In this document: piece by piece, positions 26,475 to 35,665 of the stretch
Position numbering within the stretch: position 1 is the stretch's first letter
How the letters are laid out: each line of letters starts with the position of its first letter
From: Pseudomonas izuensis
GTDB taxonomy: Bacteria > Pseudomonadota > Gammaproteobacteria > Pseudomonadales > Pseudomonadaceae
NCBI RefSeq assembly: GCF_009861505.1
Contig: NZ_WTFT01000026.1
Coordinates: 1-64,000, forward strand
Length of the DNA: 64,000 nt
Direction: 5' to 3'
Notes under the pieces: generated by a model
Databases searched by the model: none
Told to the model about the DNA's origin: nothing
Seen by the model: only the letters and a program-made list of their open reading frames with translations
Made by a program: the position numbers and the translations under genes

Positions 26475-26639
26475 TCAGGCGGCCAGAAAGTAAGAAGCCT
26501 CCCAGCTATTAGACTGGAAGGCTTCGCGGCGGTAGCTGCCTTTGCCCTTGCCGGCTCGTTCCTGGCGGCTGCGGAACAGTGGCTGGGCGATGATGGATTT
26601 GGCCTTGTTTGGGCCATGTTTGGATGGCTTTTTGCTCAT
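26475..26639 (-). CDS. arfA: Alternative ribosome-rescue factor A
   Basis: ArfA recruits release factor 2 to ribosomes stalled on mRNAs without a stop codon, backing up tmRNA. The 54-residue protein reads MSKKPSKHGPNKAKSII and then has the family core PLFRSRQERAGKGKGSYRRE near 20-39. The coding sequence contains a 12-base hairpin (26494-26525) shortly before the stop codon, the known arrangement in which arfA mRNA itself lacks a stop and is normally destroyed through tmRNA. The start is the second in-frame ATG, which gives the family N-terminus. Confidence 0.88.
   Translation of the reverse strand: MSKKPSKHGPNKAKSIIAQPLFRSRQERAGKGKGSYRREAFQSNSWEASYFLAA
26494..26525 (-). promoter_or_regulatory. 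Intragenic terminator/RNase III hairpin in arfA
   Basis: On the minus strand GAAGCCTTCCAG (26525-26514) pairs with CTGGGAGGCTTC (26505-26494), 12 base pairs with one G-U, around an 8-base loop, followed by TTACTTT. It lies 16 bases before the arfA stop codon, so termination or cleavage here would give stopless mRNA. Confidence 0.8.
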
Positions 26640-26735
26640 GATGGTTTCTCGCGAGTGAGTGGATATTGCGGGGCGAATCATCGGCCGAAGCTGGGGTTCT
26701 GTCTAGTCCCCACATTGTGTAGGACCTTTCTGACG

Positions 26736-26800
26736 TTCGCGGGCAAGCCCGCTCCCACAGAAGTTGCGCGGACCTGTGGGAGCGAGGCTTGCCCGCGAAT
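26736..26800. repeat. REP pair, GCGGGCAAGCC class
   Basis: TTCGCGGGCAAGCCCGCTCC near 26736 is faced by GGAGCGAGGCTTGCCCGCGA ending near 26799. The pair lies between holA and arfA, both on the minus strand. Confidence 0.85.
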
Positions 26801-26823
26801 GGCCGTTATGCAATTGAAGAGCC

Positions 26824-27861
26824 TTACTCGGCGGGCAACGACAACCGCTGGCCAGCCATCAACAGCGTCAACCGGCTCAAGCTCATCCACGGCGAACCGG
26901 CTGCTTGCCCCTTGATCTGCGCATCGATGCGCTGCGCTTCGAGCAGCAATTGCGCCCAGCGTTGCGCCGAATAGCGTTGCAGGGCTTTGCTCATCAGCGG
27001 TTTGCGCTTGTCCCAGACGGGTGGCCTGGCCTGACTGAAGGCTTTGTCCAGCGGCGTGCCCTGGCTGTATTGCAGGGAAATATTGGCCAGCAGACGCAGC
27101 TCCCTGGCCAGCGCCCAGAGAATCACCGGTGGTTCGACACCTTCACCGCGCAGCCCTTCGAGCATACGCAGGGCGTGGGCGGCTTCACCGTTGAGGATCG
27201 CATCGGTCAGTCCGAAGACATCGAAGCGCGCGCTGTCAGCCACCGCAGCCTGCACGGTTTCGACAGTGATCTGGCCTTCTTCGGCCATCAGCTTGAGCTT
27301 TTCGATTTCCTGGGCGGCAGCCAACAGGTTGCCCTCGACCCGGGCGGCGATCAGTTCGACGGCATCCTGTGTGGCGGACAGTCCGGCCTGGGACAAACGT
27401 TGGCGGATCCAGCTCGGCAACTGGCTGACATCCACCGGCCATATCTGCACGAACTGTGTCTGCTGGCCTTCGACCAGCGCCTTGCCCCACTTGGTTTTCT
27501 GTGCGCTGCCATCGAGCTTTGGCAGGCTGATCAGCAACACCGTGTCTTCGGCCGGTCGCGAGCAGTATTCAATGAGCGCGGCGGCACCTTTGTCACCCGG
27601 TTTGCCCGAGGGCAGGCGCAGTTCAAGCAAGCGCTTCTCAGCGAACAGCGACATGCTGGCACCGGCCTGCAGCAACGTACCCCAGTCGAAACTGGCGTCG
27701 GCGGCAAAAACCTGGCGCTCATCGAAGCCCTGTTGACGGGCGGCGGCGCGGATGGCGTCGGCGGCTTCCTGACACAGCAAGGGGTCATCGCCACTGATCA
27801 CATAGACCGGCGCGAGGGCACCTTGCAGGTGTTTGCCGAGTTGGGCGGGAGCGAGCTTCAT
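26824..27861 (-). CDS. holA: DNA polymerase III delta subunit
   Basis: HolA is the clamp-loader wrench that opens the beta sliding clamp. The 345-residue protein has MKLAPAQLGKHLQGALAPVY at the start, the delta-fold VISGDDPLLCQEAADAIRAAA near 20-40 and ASMSLFAEKRLLELRLPSGK near 67. The C-terminal collar region contains SLQYSQGTPLDKAFSQ-type residues. It is the last gene of leuS-lptE-holA, the usual order. A REP pair follows. Confidence 0.95.
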   Translation of the reverse strand: MKLAPAQLGKHLQGALAPVYVISGDDPLLCQEAADAIRAAARQQGFDERQVFAADASFDWGTLLQAGASMSLFAEKRLLELRLPSGKPGDKGAAALIEYCSRPAEDTVLLISLPKLDGSAQKTKWGKALVEGQQTQFVQIWPVDVSQLPSWIRQRLSQAGLSATQDAVELIAARVEGNLLAAAQEIEKLKLMAEEGQITVETVQAAVADSARFDVFGLTDAILNGEAAHALRMLEGLRGEGVEPPVILWALARELRLLANISLQYSQGTPLDKAFSQARPPVWDKRKPLMSKALQRYSAQRWAQLLLEAQRIDAQIKGQAAGSPWMSLSRLTLLMAGQRLSLPAE

Positions 27862-27900
27862 AAGAGAGGGCGAACGGGGCGCCTGAACGCCCCGTAAGTC

Positions 27901-28506
27901 TTACTGCCGCGGCAGTTCGATAGGCGACTGGCGCGGTGTATCCGCTTCAGCCTTGCGCGCCGCTTCCAGTGCTGCGGCATCTGCCTTGGCTTTGGCCTCG
28001 GCAGTCTGCTGCAACTGCTCCAATTGAGTTGGAGTGATCTGTTGCAGGCGCAGCATCATGCGCTGTACCAGCTCGCGATGCATTTCCCGGCGGGCATCGG
28101 CAGCCTCCTGGTCGGAACCCACCAGGTTGTTGCCGTCATGAATGAAGACCTTCCCGACTTCAAGCTTGTCAGCCATCAGGGTCAGGTTGCCGTGGCTGAG
28201 GATGCTGTAGTTAAGCACGGTGTTCATTTGATATTCGCCAGTACGACCGGCACCCGCGTAGCTGAGGATACGCTGGGTTTCCTGCTCATCCGTCAGCACA
28301 AGCTTGTACGGTGCGCCGGAATAGACCTTGACGCCGCTGCTATCGAGTACCTGACGCAGTTGCGTCACAGTTTCGCCATAGGCGTTGCGGGCGCTCAGGT
28401 CGATTTCCTTGATCGCCAGTTCGGTGGTGCCGGTGCCGCGCAGCTGGAAACCGCAGGCGCTCAGCAGGACCGCAAGGCCCATCACCAGCAAGTTGCGTTT
28501 GATCAT
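27901..28506 (-). CDS. lptE: LPS assembly lipoprotein LptE
   Basis: LptE plugs the LptD barrel and helps insert lipopolysaccharide into the outer membrane. The 201-residue precursor has a lipoprotein signal ending LLSACGFQLRG (Cys18) and an alpha/beta body with ETQRILSYAGAGRTGEYQMN near 75. The last 45 residues are a charged, Ala/Lys/Gln-rich tail, probably helical, longer than in E. coli. The start at 28506 is set by the signal sequence. It lies between leuS and holA. Confidence 0.94.
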   Translation of the reverse strand: MIKRNLLVMGLAVLLSACGFQLRGTGTTELAIKEIDLSARNAYGETVTQLRQVLDSSGVKVYSGAPYKLVLTDEQETQRILSYAGAGRTGEYQMNTVLNYSILSHGNLTLMADKLEVGKVFIHDGNNLVGSDQEAADARREMHRELVQRMMLRLQQITPTQLEQLQQTAEAKAKADAAALEAARKAEADTPRQSPIELPRQ

Positions 28507-28594
28507 TGTGTTGCTCCCCTTGAAACCATGTGGGCCGATCTTGCGGCCCGAAAGGTTTAACGCGGCGCCAGGCTTGACCTGGCGCCTGATCCCA

Positions 28595-31201
28595 TTAGCT
28601 GGCGACGATATTGACCAGTTTTCCGGGTACCACAATCACTTTGCGAATGGTCAGACCGTCCACGAAACGCAGCACGTTCTCGTTGGCCCGTGCGGCGGCT
28701 TCGACTTCTTCGCGGCTGGCGCTGGCCGGCATTTCGATGTGGCCGCGCAGCTTGCCGTTGACCTGAATCACCAGTTGCAGGCTGTCCTGTACCAGTGCGC
28801 TTTCGTCCAGCACTGGCCAGGCGGCGTCGATCACCGGATCGGCGTGACCCAGTCGGCTCCACAGTTCGTGGCTGATGTGCGGGGTGATCGGTGCCAGCAG
28901 CAACGTCACGGTTTCCAGACCTTCCTGAACCAGCGCGCGATCCTGTTCGGTGCTCTGTGCGGCTTTTTCCAGCACGTTCATCAGCGTCATCACCTGGGCG
29001 ATGGCGGTGTTGAACTTGTGGTTCTGGCCGACGTCGTGGCTGGCTTGCTTGATGGCCTGGTGGATCGAGCGGCGAATGGCTTTCTGCTCGTCGTTCAGGC
29101 TGGCAACGTCCAGTTTGCCCGGCAGGCCCTGAGTGACGTGCGCTTGAGCCAGGCGCCAGACGCGCTTGAGGAAACGGTGCGAACCTTCCACGCCGGAGTC
29201 GGACCATTCCGCGCTCATGTCAGGTGGCGAGGCGAACATCATGAACAGGCGGCAGGTATCAGCACCGAACTGGTCGATCATCGACTGTGGGTCGACGCCG
29301 TTGTTCTTCGACTTGGCCATCTTCTCGGTGCCGCCGATTTCAACCGGCAGGCCGTCGGCGATCAGCTTGGCGCTGATGACCTTGGCCTTGCTGTCGCGCT
29401 CGAGTTCGACGTCCGCCGGGTTGAACCAGGTGTAGGCACCATTGGCTTCGCGACGATAGTAAGTCTCGGCGATCACCATGCCCTGGGTCAGCAGGTTCTT
29501 GAAGGGCTCGTTGGAGCTCACCAGGCCTTCGTCACGCATCAGTTTGTGGAAGAAACGTGCGTAAAGCAGGTGAAGGATGGCGTGTTCGATGCCGCCGATG
29601 TATTGGTCCACCGGCAACCAGTGGTCGGCTGCCGATTTTTCCACCAGGCCGCCTTCATAGCGCGGCGAGGCATAGCGCGCGTAGTACCAGGAGGACTCGA
29701 CGAAGGTGTCCATGGTGTCGGTTTCACGCTTGGCAGGCTGGCCGCATTTCGGGCAGCTGCATTCGTAGAACTCGGGCATGCGCGCCAGTGGCGAACCGGC
29801 GCCATCGGGCACGACGTCTTCCGGCAGCACGACCGGCAGTTGATCTTCCGGCACCGGCACGTCACCGCAGGTTTTGCAGTGGATGATCGGGATCGGGCAG
29901 CCCCAGTAGCGTTGACGGCTGATGCCCCAGTCGCGCAGGCGGAACTGGGTGCGAGAAGCGCCAAGGTTCTTCTTGATCAGCGCCACTTCGATGGCGTCGA
30001 AAGCGCCGGCGAAGTCGAGGCCGTCGAATTCGCCGGAGTTGATCAGCGTACCGTGCTCGCCGTAGGCGTCCTGCCACGGTGCCGGGTTGGTCTCACCGGA
30101 GCTGGTGCGTACCACGGACTTGACCGGCAGGTTGTATTTGGTGGCGAATTCGAAATCACGCTCATCGTGCGCCGGAACCGCCATGACCGCGCCATCGCCG
30201 TAGTGCATCAGCACGTAGTTGGCGACCCATACCGGCAGCTTTTCGCCGGTCAGCGGGTGCTCGACGAACAGGCCGGTCGGCAGGCCTTTTTTCTCCTGGG
30301 TGGCGACGTCGGCTTCGGCGACGCTGCCGCTTTTGCATTCGGCGATGAACGCTTGCAGCTCAGGATTGTTCCGGGCAGCCAGGGTGGCCAGGTGGTGTTC
30401 GGCGGCCACGGCGACGTAGGTTGCGCCCATCAGGGTATCCGGACGGGTGGTGAAGACCTTCATCGTACCGGTTTCGCCAATGGAATCGACGTTGTACGGG
30501 AACTGCACTTCCATGCCGCGGGACTTGCCGATCCAGTTGCGCTGCATGGTCTTGACCTGTTCAGGCCAGCCAGTCAACTCGTCGAGGCTCTCCAGCAGCT
30601 CATCCGCGTAGGCGGTGATCTTGAAGTAGTACATCGGGATTTCGCGCTTTTCGATCAGCGCGCCGGAACGCCAGCCGCGTCCGTCGATTACCTGCTCGTT
30701 GGCCAGAACGGTCTGGTCGACCGGGTCCCAGTTCACGGTGCCGCTTTTTTTGTAAATCACGCCTTTTTCGAACAGGCGAGTGAACAGCCATTGTTCCCAG
30801 CGATAGTAGTCAGGCTTGCAGGTGGTCACTTCGCGCGACCAGTCCACCGCCAGGCCCAGGCTGCGCAGCTGGGTTTTCATGTAGGCGATGTTTTCGTAGG
30901 TCCACTTGGCGGGCGCTACGTTGTTCTTCATCGCGGCGTTTTCCGCCGGCATGCCGAAGGCGTCCCAACCCATGGGTTGCAGGACGTTCTTGCCTTGCAT
31001 GCGCTGATAGCGGGAGATCACGTCGCCGATGGTGTAGTTGCGCACGTGCCCCATGTGTAGCTTGCCGCTGGGGTAAGGGAACATCGACAGGCAGTAGTAA
31101 GTCTCCTTGCCTGGCTGTTCACTGACTTCAAAGGACTTTTGCTCGTCCCAGAACGACTGGGCGGCGGCTTCGATTTCACGGGGCTGATATTGTTCGTGCA
31201 T
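28595..31201 (-). CDS. leuS: Leucyl-tRNA synthetase
   Basis: LeuS charges tRNA-Leu and edits mischarged residues. The 868-residue class I enzyme has the HIGH-type motif PYPSGKLHMGHVRNY near 43-57, the CP1 editing domain with VFTTRPDTLMGATYVAV near 245, a zinc-like CSCPKCGQPAKRETDTMDTFVESSW region and the KMSKS-type MAKSKNNGVDP near 620. The start is at MHEQYQPREIEAAAQSFWDE; an in-frame extension of 23 residues is not family-like. It heads the leuS-lptE-holA operon. Confidence 0.97.
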   Translation of the reverse strand: MHEQYQPREIEAAAQSFWDEQKSFEVSEQPGKETYYCLSMFPYPSGKLHMGHVRNYTIGDVISRYQRMQGKNVLQPMGWDAFGMPAENAAMKNNVAPAKWTYENIAYMKTQLRSLGLAVDWSREVTTCKPDYYRWEQWLFTRLFEKGVIYKKSGTVNWDPVDQTVLANEQVIDGRGWRSGALIEKREIPMYYFKITAYADELLESLDELTGWPEQVKTMQRNWIGKSRGMEVQFPYNVDSIGETGTMKVFTTRPDTLMGATYVAVAAEHHLATLAARNNPELQAFIAECKSGSVAEADVATQEKKGLPTGLFVEHPLTGEKLPVWVANYVLMHYGDGAVMAVPAHDERDFEFATKYNLPVKSVVRTSSGETNPAPWQDAYGEHGTLINSGEFDGLDFAGAFDAIEVALIKKNLGASRTQFRLRDWGISRQRYWGCPIPIIHCKTCGDVPVPEDQLPVVLPEDVVPDGAGSPLARMPEFYECSCPKCGQPAKRETDTMDTFVESSWYYARYASPRYEGGLVEKSAADHWLPVDQYIGGIEHAILHLLYARFFHKLMRDEGLVSSNEPFKNLLTQGMVIAETYYRREANGAYTWFNPADVELERDSKAKVISAKLIADGLPVEIGGTEKMAKSKNNGVDPQSMIDQFGADTCRLFMMFASPPDMSAEWSDSGVEGSHRFLKRVWRLAQAHVTQGLPGKLDVASLNDEQKAIRRSIHQAIKQASHDVGQNHKFNTAIAQVMTLMNVLEKAAQSTEQDRALVQEGLETVTLLLAPITPHISHELWSRLGHADPVIDAAWPVLDESALVQDSLQLVIQVNGKLRGHIEMPASASREEVEAAARANENVLRFVDGLTIRKVIVVPGKLVNIVAS

Positions 31202-31481
31202 GGCTACTTTTGAACTGAATAGGGGTGGCCTAATCCTCTTCAATGCAACGCTGGACGATGAAGGCGCCAATTCGGCGTTTCGGTGTCCAGGCGAGCTGGA
31301 AGTGGAGTTACAGGAAGCGTCGTAGCATACATGACCGCACTCGACCGAGGGAAACCCTGATTACTGCCACGCGTCTCGCCAAAACCGCTGCGAGGGCCGT
31401 TGGTCGCGGCGTTCAGCCGGTTTGTGCATGGAGGCTAAGCTCTAACTGGGGAGTAGGTCTTATCTTCCAATGAGGTGAGGG

Positions 31482-31802
31482 ATGGTTGAGTCACGGCAAA
31501 AAGCTACAAAACCGGAGCTGTACGAAAGACTGATCGATCGTCTGGGCATGGCCCTGGAAGCGGCAAAAACCGCTGGTCGGCTGCGCGACGAACGCCCACT
31601 GGAACTGGAGCTGCGCGGCCTGAGCCCCGCAGAGTTTGCTCTGGTCAAGGCGTATCTGGATCGCAGTGAACGTGAGACGCACGGATGCTTGTCTGAAGCA
31701 GTGAAGCAACTCGACGCACCACGTTCGGCCAAGATCATCTGGCTCAAGGACAAGGCACCCGGCAGAGACGCGGTAAAGGTCCGGTCGCTGCAGTGCAAAT
31801 AG
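31482..31802 (+). CDS. Conserved hypothetical protein, 106 residues
   Basis: I do not recognise a family. The protein is hydrophilic and probably mostly helical, with ELYERLIDRLGMALEAAKT near 12-30 and LELELRGLSPAEFALVKAYL near 40-60. There is no signal peptide, membrane segment or clear metal site; there is one cysteine in the middle and one next to the end. GAGGTGAGGG directly before the ATG is a good ribosome site and supports real coding. It is divergent from leuS and followed by the YdcF-like gene. Confidence 0.7.
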   Translation: MVESRQKATKPELYERLIDRLGMALEAAKTAGRLRDERPLELELRGLSPAEFALVKAYLDRSERETHGCLSEAVKQLDAPRSAKIIWLKDKAPGRDAVKVRSLQCK

Positions 31803-31907
31803 GGCACAGAGCCATGCTCCATGATTTTCTGAAGCATAGTCCTTCCGTATTGATTGTCGCATTGTGTCATTCCACATAGGCTTCGGGCATCTTCAAGGGG
31901 ATGCCTG

Positions 31908-32669
31908 ATGCCTTTTCGTTATTTCGTGAAACAACTTCTCTTGCCGCCAGGCATTCTGTTGCTGCTGCTTTTGCTTGCCTGGTACTTGCGCCGCTCAAGA
32001 CCACGGCTTGCCAGCGTCTGCTTTGCCCTCGGGTTGGGCGGTTTCTGGCTGATGAGCCTGCCGATTGTGGTGCAATGGAGCGCCGCACTACTGGAGCGTG
32101 AACCGCCGTTGGCGCTCGAGGAGTGGGTGACGTTGGGGCAGCACGCGGATGCGATCGTGGTGCTGGGTTCGGGCCGCGAGCGGGGCGATCTGGCGTGGGG
32201 TGAAGATCAGCCAACGGGCCTGGGCCTGGAGCGTCAGCGCTATGCAGCACGTCTGGCCAAGGCCTCGGGCTTGCCGATTCTGACCAGCGGCGGCCTGCAT
32301 TACGGCACTCCGCCAACCGAAGCAAAATTGATGGCTGATTCGTTGCGCGATGATTTCGGCGTTTCCGTGCGTTGGCAGGAGGGGCGTAGCCGCACGACCT
32401 GGGAGAATGCGCAGCTCAGTGCCGAGGTGTTATTGCCCGAAGGCATCAAGCGTGTGGTGCTCGTGACTCAGGCCTGGCACATGCCGCGAGCGGTCTGGAG
32501 TTTTCGCAAGGCCGGGTTTGAAGTGGTGCCTGCGCCAATGGGATTTCTGGGTACCGACGACAACGGCAAGCCACTGGGCGGCTGGATGCCGGAAATCAAC
32601 GCGATCTGGCGTAGCGGGCAGTTGATAAACGAGGCGGTGGGACAGGTGGGGTATTCGTTGTTTTATTGA
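31908..32669 (+). CDS. YdcF/ElyC-family membrane protein (DUF218)
   Basis: This 253-residue protein has two N-terminal membrane segments (about 8-24 and 35-57) and a DUF218 domain with DAIVVLGSGRERG near 81, LASGLPILTSGG-like residues near 123 (AKASGLPILTSGG) and VVLVTQAWHMPRAVWSFRKAG near 182. E. coli ElyC, of the same family, affects envelope and undecaprenyl-phosphate metabolism; the role here is inferred. The ATG at 31908 is used because the hydrophobic segment follows it. Confidence 0.87.
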   Translation: MPFRYFVKQLLLPPGILLLLLLLAWYLRRSRPRLASVCFALGLGGFWLMSLPIVVQWSAALLEREPPLALEEWVTLGQHADAIVVLGSGRERGDLAWGEDQPTGLGLERQRYAARLAKASGLPILTSGGLHYGTPPTEAKLMADSLRDDFGVSVRWQEGRSRTTWENAQLSAEVLLPEGIKRVVLVTQAWHMPRAVWSFRKAGFEVVPAPMGFLGTDDNGKPLGGWMPEINAIWRSGQLINEAVGQVGYSLFY

Positions 32670-32692
32670 TAATCCAATGATTACGGTCTTTC

Positions 32693-32767
32693 TGTAGGAG
32701 CCGGCTTGCCGGCGAAAGGGGTGGCGCCTTCGCTGCGGTGCGGCGATCCGACAAGCCAGCTCCTACA
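32693..32767. repeat. Diverged REP pair
   Basis: TGTAGGAGCCGGCTTGCCGG and, inverted, ACAAGCCAGCTCCTACA enclose a GC-rich centre between the convergent ydcF-like and lnt genes. The right arm is diverged. Confidence 0.8.
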
Positions 32768-32786
32768 CGTCTCATGCATCATCGGT

Positions 32787-34310
32787 TCAGACGGTTTTGG
32801 CCATCCGGTTCGCCACCAGCGCCCAGCCAAACAACAACACGCAGACAATGATCAATGGCCACGAACGCCATTGTAGGTAAGGCGTCAGGTTGTGCATCGG
32901 CACGACGTCACCGTACAGGATGCCGCGTTCGAATTGCGGGATCTGCGCCGTGATCTGGCCGAACGGGTTGATCAGGCCGGTTACGCCGTTATTGGTGGCC
33001 CGGATCATCCAGCGGCCGGCTTCCAATGCGCGCATCTGTGCCATTTGCAAATGTTGCAATGGACCGATGGACGTACCAAACCAGGTGTCATTACTGATGG
33101 TCAGCAGCAGTTCGCTTTGTGCGGCGAGGCCGGCGGCAAACTCCGGATACACCACTTCGTAGCAGATGAACGGTGCGATCTGGTAGCCCTTGGCTTGCAA
33201 CATGGCCTGATCGGCGGGGCCGCGAGCGAAGTCCGACATTGGCAGGTCGAAGAACGCAATCAATCCCCGCAACACATCTTGCAGTGGAACGTACTCGCCG
33301 AACGGCACCAGTTTCTGTTTGAGGTAGGTGCCATCGCCTTCACCTACCACGGTTATGCCGTTGAAGAAGCGTTTCTCATGACGAACGACTTCCCTGATCG
33401 GTACACCGGTAATCATTGCCGAATCCCGTTCGGCGGCGAATTTGCCCATCATGTCCAGGTAGCCTTCAGCTGACTCCTTGAGCACCGGGATCGCGGTTTC
33501 CGGCCAGATCAACAGGTCTACACGCTTGGAGCTGAAGCTCATGTCGCGGTACAGCGCCAACTGGGCATTGAGCTGGGCCGGGTCCCATTTCATGCTCTGT
33601 TCGATGTTGCCCTGAATGGCCGCGACGCTCAGCGGCGCGCCCGCCGGGCTGGTCCATGCATGATGCTTGAGCGCCATGCCGGCCACCCATGGGCCGACCA
33701 GCAGCAGGGCGCCGAGTACGATGAAACCTTTGCGGCCACTGCGGACCAGGCGCAAACCGTTGTAAACCAGCGCGGCGGTCAGGGCCAGCGTGAAGGAAAT
33801 CAGCCACATGCCGCCGACGGGGGCAAGCCCGGTCAAGGGGCCGTCGAGCTGGCTGTAACCGGAATAAAGCCATGGGAAACCGGTCAGGAACCAGCCACGG
33901 AACGCTTCCTGGCCAACCCAGAGTGCCGCGAAAGCCAAGGCGTCGGCCAGTGGCGCTTCGTTGCGCCGTAGCCAACGCGCCCAGAGCCAGGCCGGGAGGG
34001 CGAAGAACCAGGCAATTGCCGCGGTGAATATCAGCATCAGGAACCCGGCCAGCAGGACCGAGGCGCCGCCGAAATGGTGGATGCTGTAGTAGATCCAGCT
34101 GGTTCCGGCGCCGAACAGGCCGAAGCCGAAGCACCAGCCCCGACCCAGGGCCTGACGCGGGCTCAGTTCACGCAGGCCGGCATAGAACAACCCGACGGCC
34201 AGCAAGGCCAATGGCCAGATATTAAACGGCGCCAGGGCCAGGGTGGTGATTGCACCGGCCGCCACGGCCAGCAGGTTACCGGGCCAGCCGGGGCGGGTTA
34301 TCCAGCGCAT
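32787..34310 (-). CDS. lnt: Apolipoprotein N-acyltransferase
   Basis: Lnt adds the third acyl chain to bacterial lipoproteins at the inner membrane. The 507-residue protein has about six N-terminal membrane segments and a nitrilase-fold periplasmic domain. The catalytic triad is present at Glu271 (LIWPETAIPV), Lys333 (KLVPFGEYVPL) and Cys383 (PFICYEVVYPE), close to the E. coli positions. A last membrane segment anchors the C-terminus. It ends the phoH-ybeY-corC-lnt operon. Confidence 0.96.
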   Translation of the reverse strand: MRWITRPGWPGNLLAVAAGAITTLALAPFNIWPLALLAVGLFYAGLRELSPRQALGRGWCFGFGLFGAGTSWIYYSIHHFGGASVLLAGFLMLIFTAAIAWFFALPAWLWARWLRRNEAPLADALAFAALWVGQEAFRGWFLTGFPWLYSGYSQLDGPLTGLAPVGGMWLISFTLALTAALVYNGLRLVRSGRKGFIVLGALLLVGPWVAGMALKHHAWTSPAGAPLSVAAIQGNIEQSMKWDPAQLNAQLALYRDMSFSSKRVDLLIWPETAIPVLKESAEGYLDMMGKFAAERDSAMITGVPIREVVRHEKRFFNGITVVGEGDGTYLKQKLVPFGEYVPLQDVLRGLIAFFDLPMSDFARGPADQAMLQAKGYQIAPFICYEVVYPEFAAGLAAQSELLLTISNDTWFGTSIGPLQHLQMAQMRALEAGRWMIRATNNGVTGLINPFGQITAQIPQFERGILYGDVVPMHNLTPYLQWRSWPLIIVCVLLFGWALVANRMAKTV

Positions 34311-34325
34311 TTCAATCCTTAGTTT

Positions 34326-35165
34326 TTACCGGGCGATAGGCGTCAGGCGCAGCAAATGAATTCGGCGACTGTCCGCATTGAGGATGCGGAAACGATAGGT
34401 GCCGATTTCAGTGATTTCGTTACGCTTTGGCAAGTGTCCGAATGCGCTCATCACCAGGCCGCCAACGGTGTCGAACTCATCGTCAGAGAATTCGCTGTCG
34501 AAGAATTCGTTGAAGTTTTCGATCGGTGTCAGGGCCTTGATCAGGAAATCACCGCTGGGCAGCGGCTTGATGTAGCTGTCTTCTTCGACGTCGTGCTCGT
34601 CTTCGATGTCGCCGACGATCTGCTCCAGCACGTCTTCAATGGTCACCAGGCCTGCCACGCCGCCGTACTCATCGATGACGATGGCCATGTGGTTGTGGTT
34701 GGCGCGGAACTCGCGCAGCAACACGTTCAGGCGCTTGGATTCCGGCACGAAGGTGGCCGGGCGCAGCAGATCCTTGATGTTGAAGTGGTCGCCGTTCTCC
34801 TTGAGGATCAGCGGCAGCAAGTCCTTGGCCAGCAACACGCCCATCACGTCATCGTGGCTTTCGCCGATCACCGGGTAGCGGGAGTGGGCCGAGTCGACGA
34901 CGGCAGGCAGGAACTCGCGGGGTGTCTGGGTCGCCTTGATGCTGATCATCTGCGAGCGCGGGACCATGATGTCCCGTACCTGCAGGTCAGCCACCTGAAT
35001 GGCGCCTTCGACGATGGCCAGCGCTTCGCTGTCCAGCAGTTTGTTCTGGTGTGCATCGCGCAGCAGCTCCAGCAGCTCCTGGCGGTTCTTCGGCTCGTGG
35101 GCAAAAGCCTGGGTGAGCTTACCCAGCCAGGACTTCTGCCCGTTGCTCGATCGATCTTCGCTCAT
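34326..35165 (-). CDS. corC: CorC/YbeX: CBS-pair protein linked to magnesium/cobalt efflux
   Basis: This 279-residue cytoplasmic protein has two CBS domains, seen in RDIMVPRSQMISIKATQTP near 58 and HNHMAIVIDEYGGVAGLVTI near 135, then a CorC_HlyC domain near 200-275. It lacks the DUF21 membrane domain, as in E. coli CorC. The family is tied to magnesium and cobalt handling; a role in ribosome-linked physiology is suspected because of the neighbouring ybeY and phoH. It lies 15 bases ahead of lnt. Confidence 0.94.
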   Translation of the reverse strand: MSEDRSSNGQKSWLGKLTQAFAHEPKNRQELLELLRDAHQNKLLDSEALAIVEGAIQVADLQVRDIMVPRSQMISIKATQTPREFLPAVVDSAHSRYPVIGESHDDVMGVLLAKDLLPLILKENGDHFNIKDLLRPATFVPESKRLNVLLREFRANHNHMAIVIDEYGGVAGLVTIEDVLEQIVGDIEDEHDVEEDSYIKPLPSGDFLIKALTPIENFNEFFDSEFSDDEFDTVGGLVMSAFGHLPKRNEITEIGTYRFRILNADSRRIHLLRLTPIAR

Positions 35166-35170
35166 AGCGA

Positions 35171-35665
35171 TTACTCTGAATCCTTTGTTGTGGCGGTTGG
35201 GGAGGTTTCGGTTTCGTCGTCCGCGTACGGATCGGGATAGCCCAGTTCTGCAAGCAATGCCCGTTCCAGTGCTTCCATTTCTTCGGCTTCCTCATCATCT
35301 ATGTGGTCGTAACCGAGTAGATGCAAGCAGCCGTGAATCACCAGGTGTGCCCAATGGGCCTTGAGTTCCTTGCCCTGTTCGGCAGCTTCGCGCTCGACCA
35401 CGGCGACGCAGATCACCAGGTCGCCCAGCAACGGGATGTCGAGAAACTCGTCCGGCACATCGGCAGGGAATGACAATACGTTAGTGGCATAATCCTTCTG
35501 CCGCCAGGTGTGGTTCAGCTCGCGGCCTTCGGCTTCGTCGACCAGTCGAATGGTCATTTCGGAGTCGGCGGTGCGCTGGCGCAGGGCCAGTTCACACCAC
35601 TGGCGGAAATCGGCTTCGCTGGGGGCGGGTGCTTCGGTCGCGATTTGCAGGTCAAGCTCAAGCAT
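35171..35665 (-). CDS. ybeY: Endoribonuclease YbeY (rRNA maturation)
   Basis: YbeY is a metal-dependent RNase used in 16S rRNA 3'-end maturation and ribosome quality control. The 164-residue protein has the zinc motif HLVIHGCLHLLGYDH near 119-133 and DYATNVLSFPADVPDEF near 58. The start is at MLELDLQIATEAP and overlaps the end of phoH by eight bases, so translation is coupled. Length is usual. Confidence 0.95.
   Translation of the reverse strand: MLELDLQIATEAPAPSEADFRQWCELALRQRTADSEMTIRLVDEAEGRELNHTWRQKDYATNVLSFPADVPDEFLDIPLLGDLVICVAVVEREAAEQGKELKAHWAHLVIHGCLHLLGYDHIDDEEAEEMEALERALLAELGYPDPYADDETETSPTATTKDSE

Noticed and set aside
28385..31060. Plus-strand open frame of 891 codons across leuS
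   Set aside because: It is the mirror of leuS, whose minus-strand reading has full synthetase motifs. GC-rich coding DNA in Pseudomonas often leaves the opposite strand open.
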